From: Pachyseris speciosa | Lineage: Eukaryota > Cnidaria > Anthozoa > Scleractinia > Pachyseridae | Assembly: GCA_016490735.1 (NCBI GenBank) | Contig: JAEMWC010000237.1 | Location: forward strand, 1 to 64,000 | Direction: 5' to 3' | DNA: 64,000 bases | Shown: positions 47,280-58,375 of the stretch, in pieces | How the letters are laid out: every line of letters starts with the position of its first letter | Position numbering within the stretch: position 1 is the stretch's first letter | The notes under the pieces: model-generated | What the model was told of the DNA's origin: nothing | What the model saw: the letters and a program-made list of their open reading frames with translations, nothing else | Databases searched by the model: none | Made by a program: the position numbers and the translations under genes

Positions 47280-47643
47280 TCAAGTAGCTGGTTTCTGATT
47301 GGTCCATTTGAATTAAGTCACGCGCTGACAACACGACTCTCCATCGGAGGAAAGGTACATTTTGTCGCGAATCAAGTGTCGCACTAGGGCTGCAGCTGGT
47401 TTGTAACCGTTACAGAGTTCACAACTACCAAGCAAATTTAGAACGATAACTATATTATGCTGAAAATCTAATCTTATCGTTCTAAATTTGCTTGATAGTT
47501 GTGAACTCTGTAACGGTTACAAACCAGCTGCAGCCCTAGTGCGACACTTGATTCGCGACAAAATGTACCTTTCCTCCGATGGAGAGTCGTGTTGTCAGCG
47601 CGTGACTTAATTCAAATGGACCAATCAGAAACCAGCTACTTGA

Positions 47644-48002
47644 CATTGCGTTAACGGCCGTTGTCGCGAGGTCGGTCACAAGCATATCAGGAAAGCCGAA
47701 GAGGCGAACTTCAAGCCAAATTTTTCGTTCTTCACGAGTCTTTTGACCGCCGAAGCACACGTAGATGGAGTGAAATTTATTGGGCTTTATGGAACTGTTG
47801 GTTTTATTGCGATTCGGGACTTTTCCTTTCGAGGAGAGAGCGATTTGTGGAGTGACGTCTGGCCAGCGATTGATGCGATCGATGAAGTGGTCTGCCTTCT
47901 ACTTCTTTTAGAAGGAGAGACAACGATTTCGAAAAACTTCACTAAACGGCGTCAGAATGGCTTCAAAATCGGCACAAGAGACAAGTACGCGACACATTTG
48001 AG
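47644..48002 (+). CDS. Exon-like open frame, right arm of palindrome
   Basis: Mirror of 46921-47279 on the opposite strand. It runs open from a TGA at 47641 to a potential donor AG|GTAGGA at 48001-48004, and its residues include FIGLYGTVGFIAIRDFSFRG and LLLLEGETTISKNF. No in-frame ATG and no recognised domain. No matching downstream exon was found before the SINE at 48535, so a complete gene here is not supported. Confidence 0.35.
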
Positions 48003-48131
48003 GTAGGAAAACTTTATTTCTGATAAGATAGTTATTGACACATTTTTTTTACAAACCGGCGACTTTCCCATACAATTCTCTATATAAACAAGCTGATGCA
48101 GAGTCGAATTTTGAGCTTGGGAAGCCTGTGC

Positions 48132-48534
48132 TTTCGGAAGCACATTATTGTCATGGGTCGGTTAACAAAATGTAGCTAGCTAAGCAAACTGCTGAATATC
48201 TAAGGTCGAGAGCTCAACTGAAGGTAGGGAAAGAGTCAGTCTTCATTTTCTGAGTTTGCCAAAGTATCTCGTTTTTTGCCAGAGCGGGTTTTTAAATTGT
48301 TACGCAAAAATTTAATTCATTCGTTCTTGCTGTTAAGTAATTAACGCTGGGCGACATTTGCCTGCATTGAGGTTTTACATCATGGAAATCCCTTTTAACA
48401 TATGAAACCCACGAAGAGCAAAATTATAATCTTTCAGATATATTTTAAGACTGCTGTAGTTTGATTTTATCACGTGTTAATCAAGTAACAAAACAAACAA
48501 ACAAGCATTAAACAAGTTAAGATAAGGGAGATCA
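48132..48534. other. Unassigned stretch between palindrome and SINE
   Basis: No gene or repeat noticed. Confidence 0.4.
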
Positions 48535-48616
48535 GGGATGGCGCAGTGGTGAGAGCACTCGCCTTCCACCCATGTGGCCCGGGTTCGATTCCCGGACTCG
48601 GCGTCATATGTGGGTT

Positions 48617-48660
<44 letters not shown>

Positions 48661-48800
48661 CGGGTTCTCCGGTTTTCTCCTCTCCACAAAAACCAACATT
48701 TCCAAATTCCAATTTCATCTGCTTGTAAAGCGCATTTGATCATATACACATGGAAAATGCGCTATATAAGTTCTAAATTATTATTATTATTATTATTATA
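48535..48800 (+). mobile_element. tRNA-derived SINE with ATT tail
   Basis: A box GATGGCGCAGTGGTGAGAGC, B box CGGGTTCGATTCCCGGAC, then the body word TTCTCTTCTCTGCTCCGAG shared with 41850-42150, AATGCGCTATATAAG, and a TTA-repeat tail at 48776-48800. Well preserved. Confidence 0.9.
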
Positions 48801-48823
48801 ATGTTCCTACGGCGTGTAACAAA

Positions 48824-50068
48824 GGGCAACCCTAAAATATGGAATCCGGAATCCGGAATCCGGAAACCAGAAATCCGAAACCGGAAACTATAACCGGGAA
48901 ATAGAGCTGTAATCAGGATAAGTCATATTGAAATGAAAAATGTTCTCTGGTTAAAAAGATTAAAAACATAAACTTTCGGCCATCAGTCTATAGCTTTTAA
49001 CGAATGAAAAATGTAGCGCGCGAACGGAAATCGTCGACGCTGATAATAACTCAAAACCGTTGCCTAGGCAATACTCCATTTTATTGTAATTAGACCTCAT
49101 TTACATTTTTGTGTTTTTATTCTCAAAAAATTTTTGCACCTTTTTCGTATATATTTCCGTTCGCGCGCTACATTTTTCATTCGTTAAAGGCTATAGACTG
49201 ATAACCAAAAGCTTATGTGTTTTACTCTTTTTAACCAGCGAACGTATTTTGATTTCAGTTATTTATGTCTATAATATTTCAGGCGTTAGAAATTTGTATG
49301 GTAGTCTTTACACTAGGCTGTTAAGTAAGACTTATAAGGAGCTGCTAGTTTTACTTTTCCGAAATATGTGTGTGAAGGCTTAAGCAAAATCTTAAGTCAC
49401 TTTACTTTGGAACTCATTCTAGTCGGAAAATTGAAATGATTCAAGAAAGTTTCAAGTGACTTGAAACTTGTGGTTTCTTGAGCTTTGAGGCGGACAAAGC
49501 CAGCTGTAAGTCAATCTATAATCATATAACTTAAGTTATATGTTGAAGGAAAACCGTTACTTGTGTGTGAAGCGTTAAATTCGAAAAATTTACTTGAAAT
49601 ATCAAAAAAATTACTTGACTTGAAATATTCCTAAGTTGACTTTTTCTCTAGTGTAAACGTTACCATAAAATAAAATTGTCCTGTATGTGTGTGTGATCGT
49701 TTCGATCCGTCGGCGTGTTACACACGAATTTTGTATGTGAGTTCTTATTACCCACTAATGAGAAATCATTGTTCCCACGGTGATTTTGACAAGGAAAGAC
49801 TCCGTGCAGAAAAAAATTAAAACTTCTTAGTCGCTCAGATGACGTTTACAACTCAGTACAGACAAATTAGTGACTAGCTACAATAAGTCTACAACCAAAA
49901 CTCTTCAAAAGATTTCAGTAATGTAAGGCAATTTTGCCTTTTGTGAAATCAAGTTTTTCCTTTTTTCCGAATATAGTTTCCGGATTCCGGATTCCGGATT
50001 CCGGATTCCAGATTTCGGATTCCGGATTCCGGTTTCCGGTTTCCGGATTCCATGTTTTAGGGTTGCCC
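48824..50068. mobile_element. 1.2 kb element with GGAATCC subterminal repeats
   Basis: The inverted ends GGGCAACCCTAAAATATGG and CCATGTTTTAGGGTTGCCC are each followed inward by several GGAATCC or GGATTCC units. A second inverted pair of about 54 bp sits at 48979-49032 and 49152-49206. No coding content and the target duplication was not resolved. Confidence 0.75.
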
Positions 50069-50102
50069 GATTTTATACGGTGTGGGCCGGCGTCGACCAA
50101 AC

Positions 50103-50190
50103 CAGGATCGGATCGGATCGGATCGGATCGGATCGGATCGGATCGGATTATGGATCTGATTGGATCACGGATCGGATCGGATCACGGATG
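50103..50190. repeat. GGATC pentanucleotide repeat
   Basis: About nine perfect GGATC units, then imperfect GGATCACGGATC units. Confidence 0.9.
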
Positions 50191-50295
50191 GGAAAAGAGT
50201 AATAAACAAAAAGTATATTACAATGAACATTGGAGAAATGCTGACATATTGTGACATATTGCGTGACATATTGGAGCTTAGGCCCTACTGAAAGT

Positions 50296-50727
50296 AGGCT
50301 TTTGTACATTATGCTAGCATTTTTTCGAGCATTTTAGTGAGGCAAAAGCATTGAGCATTATTCGAGCATTTTAGTGGCATTTTCCCGGAAATTAATTTTT
50401 TTCCGATAAACTAAAAAAGAAATTTTTTTTTTAGAGGAAATGAAGACTAAAACTCAAAATTCATAGATGATTTCGAGGATTATGTTTTTTTGGCTGTATT
50501 TATGAACTTGTATACGTTGTTGTTGTTACTTGAAACACTTTTTGTAAGTGTGAACAGTTAACACCATGTTAAAAGCTTTGAAATAATTAAAAAACCGTTT
50601 GTATAATGAGCATTATCCGAGCATTTTAGTGGCTTTTTTTGGGAAGACCGAGCATTTTAGTGGGAAAATTGGAGCATTAAGGTGGAGCATTTTAGTGGGG
50701 AAACCAAAGCATAATGTACAAAAGCCT
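50296..50727. mobile_element. Nested Mutator-like MITE, 432 bp
   Basis: Inverted ends AGGCTTTTGTACATTATGC and its complement, with the 9-bp duplication ACTGAAAGT at 50287-50295 and 50729-50737 (one extra A before the right copy). The word GAGCATTTTAGTGG recurs inside. Confidence 0.85.
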
Positions 50728-52270
50728 AACTGAAAGTGATTTCCCGACATGTAGTCTCCTTCACGGCTGTCGCCATGGACGAAAGCAAGCGGAAGGGACG
50801 CATTATTTTATCATTCAGTTATAATTTCTTTTTTTAATATCATCTCACGTGTTTATTTACTTTTTCTATATTTGATATTATTTTAGCAAGGGCAAGAGAA
50901 GAGACGAAAAACGTGGTGGGGAGTAACGTTTTTTAGATGTGACGATTAAAGTGTAGTGTACGCGAGCGATTTATTTAGTTAAATCCATGTTGGCTTCTTT
51001 TATGAACTCGCTCAGCTCCTCATAACCTAAATCGCAATTATTACACGCCAAATAATTTGGGCCTTCTAGTTGTGAAATCATCACGATCCGTGATCCTATC
51101 CGATCCGATCCTGATTTTGTCGACGCCGCGGTGTGGGCAGCATTCACTGAACACGCTCGCTCGGGATCGGGAACTTGTCGCATTGTCTACTGTATTTCTT
51201 CAGAGAATTTCAGCTTGGCATAAACCGTATACACTGAGTTTAAGTCCCAACACACAGCCAAAGTACGAAAGTCATTTTTTGTTTAACTTCACCAATGAGT
51301 GTTTATCGATACTCAAGTTTGTTTTTGTTGTGGACTGAATTTCACAAAATTTTCAGCAGTATAGCCAGAATTAAACTGTTCGTTGGAAAAATATGTTAAG
51401 TAACCAACACCTATTATTCCCAGCTCGTATTATTGCCTTTTCTGGTGTTTGCTTCGCTATGAATTCAGGAGTGCATTGTCCTCCCACATCACCCAACGTT
51501 CTTTTAAAACTTTGCAAACTACGAGAGCAGCTTAAGGTGGCTCTATATAGTATTTTACAAAGCTTTGGATATTACATATGCATAAATAATTTCTCCCATG
51601 GCAAATGTTTATCACATAGCACTCGTTAGAAGGTCAATAATAAAAACCTACAGCCTTGGACTACGTTTGGAAGACTCTTTCAGAACCTTTATGTTGTTGC
51701 TATGGCAACTACTGATAGAAATGCTTGGCTTGTTTTTTGAACCTACCTGACTTCTAGATGGTGTTTCTAGGTTTCGACACGGTGAATTTTCTTTGTTTTG
51801 GGGGAAACAGAGTAAACATACAAGGAGTTTCAACTGACAAAGCTACAAGAAAATCTGTACATAACTTTCGGAGGAATTCGCAATTTTTGTTTTTGAAGCG
51901 TATTACATTAATGTATGTATAAAATTCGATGATTTTTTCCTAACAGCGAGAAAAAGAAAAATCCTATCCATGTGTAAATTTAAAAAAAAATTCACCGTCT
52001 GGAACGCGCCCAATATGCGTTTTTGGATCACTCAAAAACCTTTGTTTTTCGTGACGTCATCAAAGTAGAAATTCTTCAAGTTACGGTACTGCGCATGCTC
52101 CCGCTTCGCTTTCCTCGCACGTGCCAGTTGAGTAGTTAAGAAGTGGAAGCTTCTTTTCCCCACTACGGCGAAAAGTATACCTAAGTGTTGTAATACTTAT
52201 GGAAATGCGTTTTAACTTGTGGTTTCATCCGCTGCTTTGAAGTGTTCAACGATCTTGGCTAAAATACGGG

Positions 52271-54789
52271 TTATTTTGTCACTCGCGGGGCCTTGCTAGT
52301 TGTTGAAGATGGCGGCAGAGACAATATTCCAACAAGCCCTTTTGCTCCGAACTTCTCGTAAACGTTCCTAAGATCTCGATATGAAATGCCACTTCCGGCT
52401 ATTTTTGCAGCAATCGGTTGCTTGATGGGGAATCCCGCGTTTGTTGGATGATAAAGAGTTCCTCGGAACGTCTGCAGGAGTTCGTAGCGACGATCAAGGT
52501 ATTTCATGTCGTTTTCTGCGTATAGTGCTGTTGACATGTTTTCTGTCAACATGTCCTCTGAAATGTTCAAACGGGAGTCAAAGACTATTCTTCTTAAAGC
52601 TCTAACATCCTCCATTGCATCGTGTGCGGGGAAAGGTTCATGGAAAAGTGTCTGATAAATGGATTGTTGATTTAATTTAACTGTGGAACCATCTGATAAG
52701 ACCAGAGAGGAATGTTTACGTTTGACTAAGTTCTTCATCGCAGGGAGAGTGTCGGAGAAGAAAACGTTAAGACAGGAAAGTTTCTCACAAAGGTGATGTC
52801 CATTTTGACGAAGAAGGGTTGGAGTATCGAAAACTTGAGAGTTGTGCCCGATTAAAACAGTATAAATATTATTATCGCTTTTCACACGCCTGACAGTTTT
52901 CTCTAACTAGGTTAGAAAATTTTCCAGTGACTTTCCAAGTGACACAGTTTCGACTGGTTGATTGTCTTTGAACAGGGTCCTGACGCCTCTGACTGTTCGG
53001 ACACTTAAACCATTTACCCTTGTAGCATGAACATCTACATCCCTCGAAGGCAATATATAGTCGTTAAAACAGTGCAAACCTGATTGATCAACTGCTGAAA
53101 GTTGACATATTTCTGCGGTTTTTCCAGACGTGTTTGTTTCACTATCGTAAATGACGAAATTGTAAACATTGTTTCTGTCATGAGGAAATTTCTTTGCCAC
53201 TGGTCTGATGGTTAATTCAGGAATGCACGTTTCAAAGTTTTTCAGCTCCTCACTTGAAATTTTCAAATTGATGATGTCGAATTCTTGGATCAGTTTGGTA
53301 GAATTGTTTGGATCAAGGTTAAGTCCTATTCCACTCTGGTATGTGTTTCCTTCCTTAGCTTGTTTTTTACCATCAAGATTTAACTTCTGCTTATGTAGTT
53401 GAGCTCTTCGGCGTTTGAAATTGATGCTGTTTTTTCTTAGTTTGTCTTGGGTAGCCTTGTGATCCATCTTTTCAATGTAGCTGATATAGTGTATACCAGG
53501 TTCAATATTGAGCCTCTCAAGTGTTTGGCTTATGTACTGATATCCAAGGTTTACTTGCGAGATGCCACAGGCCACGCGGAAGTCATTACTTTTACTTGCA
53601 CCATAGTATCTAATTTTGGGATTTTTTGAGCCTATAACACTGTTTAGGGCTTCATTTCTCTGCGAATTTGCCCCAGGTGATAACTTTGCAACTACTATGT
53701 CAGTACAATATTCATCAAAAATTCTCTCCAAAGCTTTCCTTAAGTCGTCACCAAAGAGATCTTTGCCATAGGGTAAGTCAGAGTGTTTATAGTTAATAGG
53801 GTCTTTCTTGGCACCACACCAGGACTCATTGCAATTTTTGTGGTTTCCAAACGAATGTGGTAGAATGCTTTTTAAGGATTTTTGAAGGGCTGATGGATTT
53901 CCCTTATTTTGAGACACACTATAAGTAAAACATTTGACCAGGTAGTTGATAACTTTCTGTGAGAGAGTTGATGAATTTACAAATTTCCCACGTTGGCTTA
54001 GGTTATACAACCTTGTAGTTAGTGATCTTTTGGCATGCACAATGTCTGTCCACTTTTCTACAGGATAAGGGACCTTCTCTTTTATATGTGCAGCTGTTGT
54101 GGAGTCTTCATCCCCGACATAAACAGATAGTTTGACATTAGAATTTAGGCTTTCAGTAAACAAATGGGCTGCCGCCATAGGCTCCATTGCTTTTGATGAT
54201 GCTGTATGATTGAGTCGACAATTGTGTTGCTTGGCTTCTTTTCCAGTATTTTTAACATTCGTGTAAACCCTGCAGGATTTTTTTCTTGTAGTATAATCCA
54301 TAACCTTGCCATAAGTTAAACCCATGACTGCAGCATGGCCGGTTGATGAGTTATGCCCCTTTCCCTGTTGTTGCCAACCCATGTCATACGAGCAGGGGAT
54401 ATTGATGCAGCCTTGGTCATCTGCTTTTACACCCTTTTTGATGGCAGCATTTCTTTCTTCTGACATTGCAGTTTTGCAACTTTTCTTTGTTACTTGCTCT
54501 ACTGCATGCCCAATCTCATTTTCTCTACTCTTGAAAGTTACTGGATTCATAGAGGGAATATTTAATGTACACAGTAAATTATTTAGGTGGGTTTCACCGA
54601 TTCCTGTATGTAGACACCCAAGAACAGCTCTTGAATTAACATCATGACTGAGAGGACCTCTTTGACCACTCCTGTGTTCACTGGAGGTCTTGACAACATT
54701 TTCTGTACCACACACTGCACAGATAACTGAGAGCACTGAGGCTAACCCACATTTTTTTTCTGCTGTTATGTTCCACAATGACAAATTTG
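52271..54789 (-). CDS. Transposase-exonuclease gene, exon 3
   Basis: Acceptor TTCATTTTCAG before CAAATTTG. A single reading frame covers the transposase core and the whole exonuclease except for the TAG at 52907-52909, ending at TAA 52271-52273. Open for 627 codons before the stop and 211 after it. Confidence 0.8.
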
Positions 54790-55275
54790 CTGAAAATGAA
54801 GTGACAATATTGATACTAAGGAAAATCTGATACTTTGTTCTGGCAGTGTGTCTTGGAATAAATGAGCACAAGTAAGTTTTTGCAAAACTTAACAACATTT
54901 CACAAATGCAGTGAATGCAATTTGTGGTCTGTGGAAAATTTACAACTGCTTGTTTGTTCCAAATTTACCAAAAACATTAATGTTGCTAACAACAGACATA
55001 CAAATGTGTGATGCTTGGTATAGGGTAAGGGTAAGGGTTTCAGAACTTGCCCGAAACTTTAAGGACCAACCCCAGACTTTTTATGGCTGATTGCATATGA
55101 GAAGTTTTGTAATGTATTAAAGATATCCATGTATAATCAATGTCATAATTGTTCTTTGGAAACCTGTTAATTTTATAGCCTCAAACTTGTGTGTACTTGT
55201 CATTAAAAACAGAGACTTCATTTTGACTTTTCTCTAGTGTTAATTTTCTTCAGGCAGAAAAATGTTTCTTCTCAC

Positions 55276-55375
55276 CTGCTTTACAGTGCTGGCAACATTT
55301 CAATGAACTTCTCAAAACATCCAAGTCCATAATTCTACTTCCATGTGGAATGCAATTTTCCTTCTTTGTTTGTTT
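55276..55375 (-). CDS. Transposase-exonuclease gene, exon 2 (short)
   Basis: 100 nt between acceptor TTTTTATCAG and donor GCAG|GTGAGA. Encodes HGSRIMDLDVLRSSLKCCQHC, matching the usual N-terminal block of this transposase group as I recall it. It ends in phase 1, which exon 3 completes. Confidence 0.7.
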
Positions 55376-55662
55376 CTGATAAAAATTCAAAACTTGTACG
55401 TTTCAATGGTAATTATATTATTAGGTTGTAGCTGTAACAAAACATTATTTGTTGCAGTTTTAATATGAACTGTCAAAATTTTCAGGTCTAATCGTATCGA
55501 CGAGATAATTTGCTATGAACTACCTATGGTATAATACAAAAGTTCAAATTGAGAACTATTTCAGAGCAAAGAAAGTCTTGATGAAGCACTTGTCTTAAAA
55601 CTTTTAAGTGAATTACTTGGTGCCACGTATAGCGAAAAAAAAAAACAAGATTTAAACCACAC

Positions 55663-56166
55663 TTGACTTAAACGTGTTTCTCTTTTCTTCGGTGGGGACA
55701 AATCTTCGACCATTCCTTGAAACTCTAATTTCCTCTTTGCCCTCCACTCCTTTATCCCACGAGTCCTGTCCTCCGTGTTTTCACTTCGAGTGGGTTTCTT
55801 TCCAGAGAACCGACCCTTTTCGTCACGCAAAGTTGGTTGTTTTTCCGGTATCAGTTGCGCCCTTGCAGATGCTCCAGCTGTTTTCGGTGTTTCATCGCCC
55901 AGGGAACTCAAAGCGAAGCCTCCGACCATAAAAAGTGCTCCGTGACCACTCTGCGACTTCCTTCGCGTACGATCACGACCGTCTTTTCTCACTGATGTCG
56001 GCGCGATAAGTACTGCGAATTGGCTCCTCAGTTTAACCACGTCAGGAGAAGACGAAAGAAGTGTATTTTTCAACACATTTCTAGGCGTTTTTTGACGAAC
56101 ACTTATTCCGGACAAAAAGGATAGCGGTAAGTGGAACGCGACTTGCGATAAAAATCTCGCCGCCAT
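55663..56166 (-). CDS. Transposase-exonuclease gene, exon 1
   Basis: 168 codons ending at a CAA|GTGTGG donor, phase 0. The first 25 residues (MAARFLSQVAFHL...) are hydrophobic and Arg-bearing with no acid, like a mitochondrial presequence; this may be chance. Confidence 0.6.
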
Positions 56167-56264
56167 GTTTATTTTTGTTTTTTCTTTTCTTTTAAATACT
56201 CGCGCGCTCGCGCCATTCGTACCCATGCTTCGCGCGCCAAAAAAACTGTATAGAGCCACCTTAA

Positions 56265-56520
56265 TTAGAAAGGTTAGTTATGCAATTACATCGCCTTTTT
56301 TATAAAACATCGTTTCAGTTGTGTTGAGGAAAAAAAAACAAATGATTATTAAAACGAACTGACTCTATTGAAAAAGCGGTTGACTAGCCTTGACTTTTAT
56401 CCAAAGCACAGTGCTTTTACAAAAACACTTTTTAACTTCTTCGAATGATCAAATAAACATCTTTCAGTGTGTTCATTTTTTTTTTCTTACCGTGACAAGC
56501 CAATCGTTTCAGTGTCCAAG
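56265..56520. other. Short unassigned spacer
   Basis: A/T-rich; nothing seen. Confidence 0.4.
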
Positions 56521-56521
56521 A

Positions 56522-57903
56522 GATCTGTACGGGTTCGCAAATGATCCCAGGACCGCAAATGATCCCGGACCGCAAATGATCCCCAAATTGGACCGCAAAT
56601 GATCCCGGACCGCAAATGATCCCCGTATTGTACCATGTTGGACCGCAAATGATCCCGAACAAAAAATAGGAATGGCATGGAAGGTGAAATGGTATGGATA
56701 GGGAATTGGCATGAATTGCGATTATTTTAATCAAAGCCTTAAATCATGGCACACAACTTTCATCATCTGATTAATTTTAAAAAGGTAAACGTGGTCACAC
56801 AATGTGTGCAACTGATGTGAAGCAGTCAATCAGTGTTATCACACCAGGATCCAAACCTATCTCGTTTTTCCTTCCGTCTTTAGAGATCTTTGTGTTTGTT
56901 CTTATCTTTAGTAACTCCAAGAACGTTCACAAATGATGCCAATGAAATAAGAACAGGACAGTTTAGCCATATTTTCCGAACGCGTGGGAATCACAGCTCA
57001 CACGACGGTGACAAGTTTCGGATGATCTTTGACCCCTGCTCCGATTTCAACCACATCACCGCGTTTCTCGCCTGCCTCAGGCCAGTCGGCTGATCCCATG
57101 GATGTGAGAAAGAAACACTTCTAGTATTCTGGGTACAATTTTAAATGAGAGTGCTCAGTGAACAAAAGACTTTTATTTCAAAAGATAACGAAATCAACTG
57201 CGGAATTTTTCAGTTATTTCTTCACGGGTATGTGTGTATTTAATTCTCCGTTGTATTTGTGATTATACAATTGAATTATACTAGCCTGGGACCAGGCTCC
57301 GCAGTGGGGTTAAGAAGCGAAAAGAAGGAACGTGGCCAAAAAAAAAATCGGCGAGCGAAGCGAGCCGACCCGGGGACTGGCGGCTCGCTTCGCTTGCCTG
57401 TTTCCAGGCTCGATTTCACTGAAATCGGGCACATGCACCGAAACGTTGATCATATACCCGACAGAAATGAAATCTGATTAAGCATGTTCTCGAACGTCCT
57501 GGGATGTACAATACAACAAACAGAAGACATGAAACGAAACTCGCAGTCCACGATCACAACAAGTGTCGTTACAAAATCAATTACTGTACTATGCAGCCGG
57601 CGTCCTGAAATCAACAAACAGACAGAACGTCACGCAAGATCACAGATTTCCCACTAAAAACGAAAAAAACAAAAACAAAAACAAAAAAAGAACTATGGAA
57701 TAATTCTCATTAAATGATAAAACGTGTTTTTTGTGTGTCATTTTTATATCAATCCATGCCATTCCTTATTTTTTGCTCGGGATCATTTGCGGTCCAATAT
57801 GGGGATCATTTGCGGTCCGGGATCATTTGCGGTCCATTTTGGGGATCATTTGCGGTCCGGGATCATTTGCGGTCCTGGGATCATTTGCGGACCCGTACAG
57901 ATC
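56522..57903. mobile_element. 1.4 kb element with six inverted subterminal repeats at each end
   Basis: Ends GATCTGTACGGGT and ACCCGTACAGATC are inverted. Next to each end stand six copies of GACCGCAAATGATCCC (56534-56662) or its complement (57778-57895). No transposase inside. The repeats alone produce open frames on several strands. Target duplication uncertain. Confidence 0.8.
57275..57430. repeat. GC-rich dispersed repeat with GCGAGCGAAGCGAGCC
   Basis: CTAGCCTGGGACCAGGCTCC is followed by a GC-rich hairpin of GAGCGAAGCGAGCC and GGCTCGCTTCGCTTGCC. It is probably a nested MITE. Confidence 0.45.
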
Positions 57904-58375
57904 ACTGTCTCCAAAGCAGTCCGGTTATAACAAAATTCGATTAAACTGAGAATTAAAAAATCATTTAGGACTGTACGCTACACTAACAAGCATTTGTTTA
58001 CAAACTTAACGATCAAGCGATGGAAAAAAAATCATACTCAAATCACATGAATACTCGCCTTTTAGGGAATTTCAAAGCTTTTAATTCCACTGTATATTTC
58101 TTCTCTCGTCTAACACTAGTTGGTATCAATCCCATGTACTTTAGCCAGGCAAAAAAATGAAAACGCTCTCCTGGCGTCGTGTTCCATTTCATTCAAAAGA
58201 CCAACAAGAGCCGGCAAGAGCCCGCGAAAAGGTGATGCGCAGAAAGCTGCGCAGAACGTTTTTCCGCTCTGAAGTCAAATGTCAAAGCAAACTCGTCCCA
58301 TACTCGGCCCTTACTCGGCCACCCCACACAGTGACGGAAGGGGCTTAGGCTTTTCCCTCAAAACTTAAAATATCA

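Larger units (their letters stand above)
46334..48131. repeat. Large near-perfect palindrome, arms about 660 bp
   Basis: The left arm is 46334-46407 plus 46855-47449; the right arm is 47474-48131; the spacer is 24 bp. The arms match almost base for base, with only scattered differences. The left arm is interrupted by the MITE at 46408-46854, which is missing from the right arm. Each arm carries the same exon-like open frame pointing away from the centre. Confidence 0.93.
50088..51128. mobile_element. Mutator-like non-autonomous element with GGATC repeats
   Basis: Ends CGGCGTCGAC and GTCGACGCCG are flanked by an exact 10-bp duplication, CGGTGTGGGC (50078-50087, 51129-51138). GGATC tandem repeats follow both ends (about nine units at 50103-50147, fewer near 51080-51110). 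It contains a second element at 50296-50727. Confidence 0.85.
52271..56166 (-). pseudogene. DDE transposase fused to a DEDDh exonuclease, one in-frame stop
   Basis: Exons 56166-55663, 55375-55276 and 54789-52271 join in phase to 1041 codons, with one TAG at codon 829. Exon 1 is basic (RDEKGRFSGKK). Exons 2-3 form a possible zinc ribbon (CCQHC and CAVCG). The transposase-like part resembles the domain Pfam labels Mutator-like and has a plausible DDE triad: Asp337 in SYDMGWQ, Asp428/430 in VGDED, Glu581 in NSQRNEALN. A 3'-5' exonuclease domain of DEDDh type follows: ExoI DSE (750-752), ExoII GHN with FD (849-856), ExoIII HDAMED (924-929). The TAG falls between ExoI and ExoII. Presumably moves the surrounding element; the nuclease may process ends or gaps (inference). 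The start is a Kozak-like aacATGG. Marked pseudogene only for the stop. Confidence 0.75.
51536..56260. mobile_element. Nearly intact TTAA transposon (Kolobok-like), 4.7 kb
   Basis: TTAA flanks both ends (51532-51535, 56261-56264). The inverted ends are GGTGGCTCTATATAGT and ACTGTATAGAGCCACC. A TTAA duplication is found in Kolobok and piggyBac; the GGTGG start and the transposase type favour Kolobok. It encodes the three-exon gene at 52271-56166. The 51536-52270 stretch is non-coding 3' sequence of the element. Confidence 0.8.

Noticed and set aside
48540..48605. Possible tRNA gene with clear A and B boxes
   Set aside because: It continues into a SINE body shared with 41850-42150 and ends in a TTA tail.
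56487..57949. Several overlapping frames rich in DHLRSGIICGP-type repeats
   Set aside because: They are translations of the subterminal repeat GACCGCAAATGATCCC in different frames, not protein genes.
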